Shown one piece after another: positions 59,301 to 64,000 of a stretch of DNA of 64,000 nucleotides (its first letter is position 1; every line of letters starts with the position of its first letter). The DNA is from Phytopseudomonas argentinensis (GTDB taxonomy: Bacteria; Pseudomonadota; Gammaproteobacteria; Pseudomonadales; Pseudomonadaceae): contig NZ_FORC01000001.1 in the NCBI RefSeq assembly GCF_900113905.1, forward strand, positions 742,060 through 806,059, read 5' to 3'. Below the pieces are notes generated by a model. It worked only from the letters and a program-made list of their open reading frames with translations, searched no databases and had not been told where the DNA came from. A program made the translations under genes and the position numbers.

Positions 59301-62300
59301 AGTATCGTCACCCTGACTCTTACCCAAAACGGTACGAGTTTCTCCTTCACTGCACCGGTTCTGGCTGACGGCACCTACACTGCCGATGTTCCCCAGGCCC
59401 TGGCGGAAGGCCCATATACCGTTGCCGCTCAAGTTACCGATCAGGCCGGCAATACTGGCAGTGCGACCGACAACGGCGCCATCGACACGCTTGCCGGCGA
59501 CACCGGCGCGGCCCCAGTGGTCAACATCACTGAAGACGCCAATAACGACGGCGTTATCAGCAAGGCCGAGCTCAACGGCGAGATCGACGTACGCGTTGGC
59601 CTGCCGGCTGGTGCTGTGGCTGGCGACACGCTGATTATCAGCAATGGCACCACGCCACAGACCATCACCCTGACCGCCGCGCAAATCACCGCAGGCTTCG
59701 TCGCGACCACCTTCGCCAGCCCAGGCGAAGGCAACACCCTGACGGTGGAAGCCACGCTGCGCGATCAGTACGGCAACACCTCCGAAAAAGGCACCGATAC
59801 CGCCAGGATCGACACCCTGGCTGGCACTACCGGTGCGGCTCCGGTCGTCACCATCAGTGAAGATGCCAATAACGATGGCGTGATCGGCCAGAACGAGCTC
59901 AGCGGCGCGATAGACGTGCGTGTCGGCTTGCCGGCCGGTGCGGTGGTCGGCGACACCATCAGTGTCACCGACGGCGTGGCGGTTCAGACCTTCACCCTGA
60001 CGGAGGCGCAAATCGCCAGTGGTCGTGTCGACACCACCTTCGCCAACCCAGGTGAAGGCAAGACCATCACCGTCGAGGCGACGCTGCAGGATCAGTTCGG
60101 CAACGTGTCGGGCAAAGGCAGCGATCAGGCGCTGGTCAACAGCAACCCTGTGGCGGTCGACGACCCCGTCGGCAGCCCATACACCGTAACCATTGGCGAC
60201 CTGGTTAGCGGCTCAGCCACCAACAACTGGGCGCATAACGACAGTAACAACCAGCAGACCCTCATCCAGGCGCGGGATGGCAATGGCGACAGCGCCACCC
60301 TGCTCCAGCTGGCTGTCGACGGCAACCAGAACGCACTGGGCGTTGCCGGCTCGCCGCGCGCTGTGCTCAACCAGGTTCCCGACCAGCTGGAATACGATCC
60401 GACCACGGGCAAAACCGAATCCATCACCCTCAACTTCAGCGGCAATCTCAACCAGGCCGACTTCCGTGTAAGCCGCCTGATCGCTGCCGAAGAAGGTGGC
60501 GAGGTCGGGCGCTGGGTGGCTATGTACGAAGGTGTTGAAGTGGCCAGTGGCACCTTCAAATTCAGCGGCGGTGGTTCTGGTACCTTCTCACTCGATACCG
60601 GCACCCAGGTGTTCGACAGCATCCGTTTCGAAGCCCTGCCTACCGCAAATGGTACCGGTGACGGGTCCGACTACTTCCTGACCGGCTTTTCCGGGTCTGG
60701 CCCGGCGTCGGCCAACGGCGCCTATGTGGTCAATGAAAGCCAGACGCTTATCATCGACCAGGGTAAAGGTCTGCTCAACAACGACAGCGATGCCCAGGCC
60801 AACCAGACACTTGGCGTCATCAAGATCAACGGCGCCGACGTTCCTGCCGACGGCAAGGTCGCTCTGGCAACGGGTGTATTGACCGTCAATGCCGATGGCA
60901 GCTTCAACTTTGCCGCCAATGACAACAATCTGAAGTCCGGCGAGCTCAAGACCCAGAGCTTCACCTACACGGTCGGTGATGGTTATGGCGGTACAGCAAC
61001 CGCCACTGCCACCATCACCATCATTGGTACCGAAGTCGCACCGGGTATCGGTGCGGTCAGCGCTGCCTTGGACGGCACAGGTGCCCAGGTTGACGAAGGC
61101 GACATTGCGGTCTTCACCGTCAGCCTGACCAATGCCAGCAGCACGGCATCGACATTCAACCTGACCCTCAACCCGGGCACGGCAACTGCCGGTAGCGATT
61201 ACAACGCGACACTCACCAATCAGAGCTTCAGCAATGGCGTCACGTACAACGCCACCACGGGCCAGGTCACCGTACCGGCTGGCGTCACCAGCTTCACGGT
61301 CACGGTGCCGACCATCAATGACACGGTCAGTGAGCCAACCGAAACCTTCAGCCTGACTGTTGGTGGCAAGACCGGCACCGCGACCATCATCGATAACGAT
61401 GCGGCGCCGACTGTCGGCTCCGTCAGTGCTGCGGTTGATAGCGCAGGCGGCCAGGTGGATGAAGGCGACAACGCCGTATTCACCGTCAACCTCACCAACG
61501 CCAGCAGCACGCCGACCACTTTCAGCCTTGCTCTGAATGCCGGTACTGCCACTGCGGGCAGCGATTACAACGGTACGCTCAGCAACCAGAGTTTCAGCAA
61601 CGGCGTGACTTATAACGCTGCTACTGGCCAAGTCACTGTGCCGGCGGGCGTCACCAGCTTTACCGTCACTGTTCCAACGATCAACGATACCGTCAGCGAA
61701 CCGAGCGAGAACTTCAGCCTGACCGTAGGTGGGAAAACCGGTACTGCGACCATCATCGACAACGATGCGGCGCCGACTGTCGGCTCCGTCAGTGCCGCGG
61801 TGGACAGCACCGGTGGTCAAGTGGATGAAGGCGACAACGCCGTGTTCACCGTCAACCTGACCAACGCCAGCAGCACGCCGACCAGTTTCAGCCTTGCGCT
61901 GAATGCCGGCACCGCAACTGCGGGCAGCGATTACAACGGCACCCTGACCAACCAGAGCTTCAGCAATGGCGTGACCTACAATGCGGCAACAGGTCAGATC
62001 ACCGTGCCGGCTGGCGTGACCAGCTTTACCGTCAGCGTGCCGACCCTCAACGACACTGTTCATGAGCAGACCGAGACGTTCAGCCTGACCGTGGGCGGTC
62101 AGACGGGCACCGCGACCATCATCGACAACGACGCCGTACCGACCGTGAGCACCGTCAGCGCTGCCGTGGACAGTACCGGTGGCCAGGTCGACGAAGGCGA
62201 CAACGCCGTGTTCACCGTCAACCTCACCAATGCCAGCAGTACCGCCACCAGCTTCAGCCTGGCCCTGAACCCTGGCTCGGCATTGCCCGGTTTCGATTAC

Positions 62301-64000
62301 AACGCTGCGCTGAACAACCAGAGTTTCAGCAACGGGGTGACTTACAACGGGTTAACCGGCGTTGTCACAGTGCCGGCAGGCGTCACCAGCTTTACCGTCA
62401 CCGTGCCGACCATCAACGACACCATTGCCGAGCCGACCGAAACCTTCACGCTGACCGTAGGCGGCAAAACCGGTACCGCGACCATCATCGATAACGATGC
62501 GGCGCCAACCGTGAGCACCGTCAGCGCTGCCGTGGACAGTACAGGTGGCCAAGTGGACGAAGGCGACAACGCCGTATTCACCGTCAACCTGAGCAACGCC
62601 GGCAGCACACCAACTACCTTCAGTCTCGCATTGAATCCGGGTACTGCGACTGCGGGCAGTGACTACAACGCGGCACTGAACAATCAAAGCTTCAGCAACG
62701 GCGTGGTGTACAACGCCATTACCGGCCAGGTCACCGTGCCAGCTGGCGTCACCAGCTTTACCGTCACCGTGCCAACCATCAATGACACCGTCAGCGAACC
62801 GACCGAAACTTTCAGCCTGACCGTAGGTGGCAAAACCGGCACCGCCACAATCATCGACACCGATGCCACCCCGACCGTCAGCACGGTCAGCGCTGCTGTC
62901 GATAGCGCAGGCGCCCAAGTGGACGAAGGCGACAACGCCGTCTTCACCGTCAATTTGACCAACGCCAGCAGCACGGCCACCACCTTCAGCCTCGCACTGA
63001 ACGCCGGTACCGCCGCGGCGGGCAGCGATTACAACCCAGCCCTGACCAATCAGAGCTTCAGTAACGGCGTGACCTACAACGCCGCTACTGGCCAAGTCAC
63101 CGTGCCGGCGGGCGTGACAAGCTTCACGGTCACTGTTCCAACGATCAACGACACTGTTGCTGAACCGACCGAAACCTTCAGTCTGACCGTGGGCGGCCAA
63201 ACCGGTACCGCGACCATCATCGATAACGATGCCGCGCCGACTGTCGGCTCCGTCAGTGCCGCAGTGGACAGCACCGGGGGTCAAGTGGATGAAGGCGATA
63301 ACGCCGTCTTCACCGTCAACCTGACCAACGCCAGCAGTACGCCGACCAGCTTCAGCCTTGCGCTGAATGCCGGTACTGCCACTGCAGGCAGCGATTACAA
63401 CGGTACGCTCACCAACCAGAGCTTTAGCAATGGCGTGACTTACAACGCCACTACTGGCCAAGTCACCGTGCCGGCTGGCGTCACCAGCTTCACGGTCACG
63501 GTGCCGACCATCAATGACACAGTCAGCGAGCCGACCGAAACCTTCACGCTCAATGTGGGTGGCAAGACCGGCACCGCGACCATCATCGACAACGATGCCG
63601 CGCCGACTGTCGGCTTCGTCAGTGCTGCCGTGGACAGCACCGGTGGCCAGGTCGATGAAGGGGACAACGCCGTATTCACCGTCAACCTCACCAATGCCAG
63701 CAGCACGGCCACCACCTTCAGCCTGGCGCTGAATGCCGGTACCGCCACGGCGGGCAGCGACTACAACGCAGCCCTGACCAATCAGAGCTTCAGTAACGGC
63801 GTGACCTACAACGCCGCTACTGGCCAGGTCACCGTCCCGGCGGGCGTGACAAGCTTTACGGTCACTGTTCCAACGATCAACGACACTGTTGCTGAACCGA
63901 CCGAAACCTTCAGCCTGACCGTGGGCGGCCAAACCGGCACCGCGACCATTATCGACAACGATGCGGTGCCGACCGTCAGTACTGTCAGTTCGGCTGTCGA
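53349..64000 (+). CDS. Giant LapA-like repeat adhesin, 5' part (runs off window)
   Basis: The frame from ATG at 53349 (GGAG upstream; ATG at 53337 is in frame) stays open for about 3,550 codons to the window edge. Residues 1-70 (VIKSLIGQVFVTSVDGIRR, then EGDRVFAGEQV) resemble the LapA N-terminal retention module. The TAAG motif at 104-107 and a Gly-rich linker follow. The body contains one BapA-like module, 17 tandem Ig-like repeats of 92 residues, a second BapA-like module and an 18th repeat, then two 109-residue units. After these come a unique region with a cadherin/VCBS-like end and Calx-beta-like 122-residue repeats. In LapA-type proteins the C-terminal RTX part is the type I secretion signal; it lies outside the window. 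Surface attachment and biofilm function are inferred. Confidence 0.9.
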   Translation, partial: MSNFAAVIKSLIGQVFVTSVDGIRRQVFEGDRVFAGEQVTTADGGSVTLEMANGEIVKLDANSSWQAGDPAAEEAADAGTPAASSEFEQALAAGLDPTVDLEPTAAGPGAGGGGGGSAGGGHSAVMLSETAVSVDPTIGFQTTGLGTPGFNLIEDNDPAIFTTAATTATPDTTPTDTTAPVVTIGIDPITGDDLLNSAELSAATVVITGTVGGDARVGDAITLNLGGNLYSGAVIALGNGTLGFSIPVSSADLGSVNSISASVSSADAAGNVGTATASRPYTVDTTAPVITVDAPAVSNDTTPTISGTTDAPVGSTVTLTITQGSTVITVTTPVLAGGTYTVDVPQALAEGPYTVGVQVTDPAGNVGSATDAGAIDTTAPAITVDAPAITNDTTPTITGTTDAPVGSTVTLTITQGTTVLTTTATVAVGGTYSANVPAGLVEGPYSVDARVTDAAGNTGSANDSGAIDTTAPLITVDAPATSNDTTPTISGTTDAPVGSTVTLTITQGSTVITVTTPVLAGGTYTVDAPQALAEGTYSVSAQVTDPAGNTGSATDTGAIDTTAPAITVDAPAITNDTTPTITGTTDAPVGSTVTLTVTQGNTTFTVTTPVLAGGTYNVELSQPLAEGPYSIDASVTDAAGNTGSANDSGAIDTTAPLITVDAPAITNDTTPTITGTTDAPVGSTVTLTITQGTTVLTATATVVAGGTYSADVPAGLAEGSYTVDAAVTDAAGNTGSANDSGAIDTTAPLITVDAPAITNDTTPTITGTTDAPVGSTVTLTISQGSTVLTTTAIVVAGGTYSADVPAGLAEGPYSIDASVTDAAGNTGSANDSGAIDTTAPRITVDAPAITNDTTPTITGTTDAPVGSTVTLTITQGNTVLATTATVVAGGTYSADVPAGLAEGSYTVDAAVTDAAGNTGSANDSGAIDTTAPLITVDAPAITNDTTPTITGTTDAPVGSTVTLTITQGATVLTTTAIVIAGGTYSVAAPAGLAEGSYSVDAAVTDAAGNTGSANDSGAIDTTAPLITVDAPAISNDTTPTITGTTDAQVGSIVTLTVTQGNTTFSVTTPVLAGGTYNVELSQPLAEGPYSIDASVTDAAGNTGSANDSGAIDTTAPLITVDAPAITNDTNPTITGTTDAPVGSVVTLTITQGTTVLTTTATVVAGGTYSANVPAGLAEGSYTVDAAVTDAAGNTGSANDSGAIDTTAPLITVDAPAITNDTTPIITGTTDAPVGSTVTLTITQGTTVLATTATVVAGGTYSANVPAGLAEGSYTVDAAVTDAAGNTGSANDSGAIDTTAPLITVEAPAITNDTTPTITGTTDAPVGSTVTLTITQGTNVLTTTATVVAGGTYSANVPAGLIEGSYSVDATVTDAAGNTGSANDSGAIDTTAPLITVDAPTISNDTNPTITGTTDAPVGSVVTLTITQGTTVLTTTATVVAGGTYSADVSAGLAEGSYTVGATVTDAAGNTGSANDSGAIDTTAPLITVDAPAITNDTTPTITGTTDAPVGSTVTLTITQGTTVLTTTAIVVAGGTYSADVPAGLAEGSYTVDATVTDAAGNTGSANDSGAIDTTAPLITVDAPAVSNDTTPIITGTTDAPVGSTVTLTVTQGNTTFTVTTPVLAGGTYNVELNQPLAEGPYSIDASVTDAAGNTGSANDSGAIDTTAPLITVDAPAITNDTTPTITGTTDAPVGSVVTLTITQGTTVLTTTATVVAGGTYSADVPAGLAEGSYTVNAAVTDAAGNTGSANDSGAIDTTAPLITVDAPAITNDTTPTITGTTDAPIGSTVTLTITQGTTVLTTTAIVVAGGTYSVDAPAGLAEGSYSVDATVTDAAGNTGSANDSGAIDTTAPLPTITLDANITADDVINIAESGQQIPVTGTVGGDAKVGDTVTLTVNGKTFTGQVQANNTFSINVPGADLAADAGKTINASISTTDAAGNIGTGSDTETYSVDTTAPTITVDAPAVSNDTTPSITGTTDAPAGSIVTLTLTQNGTSFSFTAPVLADGTYTADVPQALAEGPYTVAAQVTDQAGNTGSATDNGAIDTLAGDTGAAPVVNITEDANNDGVISKAELNGEIDVRVGLPAGAVAGDTLIISNGTTPQTITLTAAQITAGFVATTFASPGEGNTLTVEATLRDQYGNTSEKGTDTARIDTLAGTTGAAPVVTISEDANNDGVIGQNELSGAIDVRVGLPAGAVVGDTISVTDGVAVQTFTLTEAQIASGRVDTTFANPGEGKTITVEATLQDQFGNVSGKGSDQALVNSNPVAVDDPVGSPYTVTIGDLVSGSATNNWAHNDSNNQQTLIQARDGNGDSATLLQLAVDGNQNALGVAGSPRAVLNQVPDQLEYDPTTGKTESITLNFSGNLNQADFRVSRLIAAEEGGEVGRWVAMYEGVEVASGTFKFSGGGSGTFSLDTGTQVFDSIRFEALPTANGTGDGSDYFLTGFSGSGPASANGAYVVNESQTLIIDQGKGLLNNDSDAQANQTLGVIKINGADVPADGKVALATGVLTVNADGSFNFAANDNNLKSGELKTQSFTYTVGDGYGGTATATATITIIGTEVAPGIGAVSAALDGTGAQVDEGDIAVFTVSLTNASSTASTFNLTLNPGTATAGSDYNATLTNQSFSNGVTYNATTGQVTVPAGVTSFTVTVPTINDTVSEPTETFSLTVGGKTGTATIIDNDAAPTVGSVSAAVDSAGGQVDEGDNAVFTVNLTNASSTPTTFSLALNAGTATAGSDYNGTLSNQSFSNGVTYNAATGQVTVPAGVTSFTVTVPTINDTVSEPSENFSLTVGGKTGTATIIDNDAAPTVGSVSAAVDSTGGQVDEGDNAVFTVNLTNASSTPTSFSLALNAGTATAGSDYNGTLTNQSFSNGVTYNAATGQITVPAGVTSFTVSVPTLNDTVHEQTETFSLTVGGQTGTATIIDNDAVPTVSTVSAAVDSTGGQVDEGDNAVFTVNLTNASSTATSFSLALNPGSALPGFDYNAALNNQSFSNGVTYNGLTGVVTVPAGVTSFTVTVPTINDTIAEPTETFTLTVGGKTGTATIIDNDAAPTVSTVSAAVDSTGGQVDEGDNAVFTVNLSNAGSTPTTFSLALNPGTATAGSDYNAALNNQSFSNGVVYNAITGQVTVPAGVTSFTVTVPTINDTVSEPTETFSLTVGGKTGTATIIDTDATPTVSTVSAAVDSAGAQVDEGDNAVFTVNLTNASSTATTFSLALNAGTAAAGSDYNPALTNQSFSNGVTYNAATGQVTVPAGVTSFTVTVPTINDTVAEPTETFSLTVGGQTGTATIIDNDAAPTVGSVSAAVDSTGGQVDEGDNAVFTVNLTNASSTPTSFSLALNAGTATAGSDYNGTLTNQSFSNGVTYNATTGQVTVPAGVTSFTVTVPTINDTVSEPTETFTLNVGGKTGTATIIDNDAAPTVGFVSAAVDSTGGQVDEGDNAVFTVNLTNASSTATTFSLALNAGTATAGSDYNAALTNQSFSNGVTYNAATGQVTVPAGVTSFTVTVPTINDTVAEPTETFSLTVGGQTGTATIIDNDAVPTVSTVSSAV
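53658..53669 (+). other. Predicted LapG cleavage motif TAAG in the adhesin
   Basis: Codons ACG GCT GCC GGT encode Thr104-Ala-Ala-Gly107 of the adhesin. In P. fluorescens LapA the periplasmic protease LapG cuts between the two Ala of a TAAG motif at about the same distance from the N-terminus, releasing the adhesin. Position, sequence and the flexible Gly-rich stretch that follows all fit. Confidence 0.7.
54198..58905 (+). repeat. 17 tandem 276-bp (92-residue) Ig-like repeats in the adhesin
   Basis: Each unit runs roughly DTTAPLITVDAPAI...GNTGSANDSGAI. The boundary sequence GAIDTT recurs every 276 bases from about 54474 to 58890, and one more unit precedes it, giving 17. An 18th unit lies at about 59214-59489 after an intervening different module. 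Units are very alike at DNA level; for example, 55467-55660 and 56019-56212 are identical. The units resemble bacterial Ig-like (Bap-type) domains found in large adhesins. Confidence 0.85.
59490..60130 (+). repeat. Two 109-residue tandem adhesin units
   Basis: Two consecutive copies start near 59496 and 59822 (about 327 bp apart). Both begin GAAPVV, then I(T/S)EDANNDGVI, and contain VRVGLPAGAV and a closing GEG(N/K)T segment. They differ from both the Ig-like and Calx-beta arrays and resemble units seen in other large type I-secreted adhesins. The EDANNDGV segment looks capable of calcium binding. Confidence 0.7.
60150..61030 (+). other. Non-repetitive region of the adhesin with cadherin/VCBS-like end
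   Basis: About 290 residues appear once in the visible gene. The first part (GDLVSGSATNNWAHNDSN to FLTGFSGSG) has a beta-sandwich-like pattern with SITLNFSGNLNQADFRVSRL and IRFEALPTA. The second part (LLNNDSDAQANQTLGVIKIN to TYTVGDGYGGTATATATITI) resembles VCBS/cadherin-like domains. Because it is unique among repeats it is a candidate ligand-binding module; this is inference. Confidence 0.55.
61033..64000 (+). repeat. Tandem 366-bp (122-residue) Calx-beta-like repeats in the adhesin
   Basis: Units begin at about 61033, 61401, 61767, 62133, 62499, 62865, 63231, 63597 and 63963: eight complete units and the start of a ninth at the window edge. Each contains QVDEGDNAVFTVNLTNAS, TATAGSDYN and TGTATIIDNDA, the pattern of Calx-beta calcium-binding domains. 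The array continues past 64000. Confidence 0.82.

Noticed and set aside
53538..63932. Many long open frames on the minus strand across the adhesin, some repeating every 276 or 366 bp
   Set aside because: They are antisense to a repetitive high-GC coding frame and mirror its period. They lack independent homology and ribosome-binding sites.

Overview
The window is chromosomal DNA from a high-GC Pseudomonas. The order algU-mucA-mucB-mucD-lepA-lepB-DUF4845-rnc-era-recO-pdxJ, next to nadB, sdhE, ygfZ, tctDE/opdH/tctCBA and ung, matches the P. aeruginosa group as I recall it. The glp cluster, argF and grxD lie elsewhere in P. aeruginosa PAO1, so blocks are arranged differently here. Species cannot be fixed from sequence alone. 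I see no rRNA, tRNA, CRISPR array, insertion sequence or prophage.

Layout. 1-2.7 kb: end of a branched-chain amino-acid ABC ATPase, a 28-residue membrane peptide, a degenerate pseudouridine-synthase paralogue, yehS-like and trmO. 2.7-10 kb: a REP pair, grxD, a stand-alone molybdopterin oxidoreductase, argF with an overlapping ABC ATPase, a PhzF-family protein, a periplasmic binding protein and ybaK. 10-15.5 kb: the glycerol regulon glpF-glpK-glpR and glpD, with GlpR-type half-sites before glpF and glpD. 15.4-21.5 kb: a secreted hydrolase, metR, a DHCW cupin, a chagasin-like lipoprotein, cmoA-cmoB, and a DUF1127-like small gene divergent from a LysR gene. 21.5-31.7 kb: the minus-strand block from algU to pdxJ (envelope stress, signal peptidase, RNase III, Era, RecO, PdxJ). 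mucC is absent. 32-45 kb: nadB, ygfX-sdhE, ygfZ, an HDOD gene, and the tricarboxylate system: TctE/TctD facing opdH-tctC-tctB-tctA plus an AbrB-type membrane protein. 44-48 kb: a lipoprotein, ung and two crotonase-family genes.

48-64 kb is the most striking part: a Lap-type large-adhesin locus. LapC-, LapB- and LapE-like type I secretion genes run on the minus strand. Divergent from them, a giant adhesin gene starts at 53349 and stays open for at least 3,550 codons to the window edge. Its N-terminus resembles the LapA retention module and carries a TAAG di-alanine motif of the kind cut by the periplasmic protease LapG. It is followed by 17 tandem 92-residue Ig-like repeats, several non-repetitive modules, and at least eight 122-residue Calx-beta-like repeats. 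No lapD or lapG is in view.

Most of the window is conserved housekeeping DNA. I found no wholly new multi-gene system. The best leads are the adhesin's modular and recently homogenised repeats, a pseudouridine-synthase paralogue without its catalytic Asp, two matching sigma-E-type promoters before algU, and the GlpR half-site clusters.
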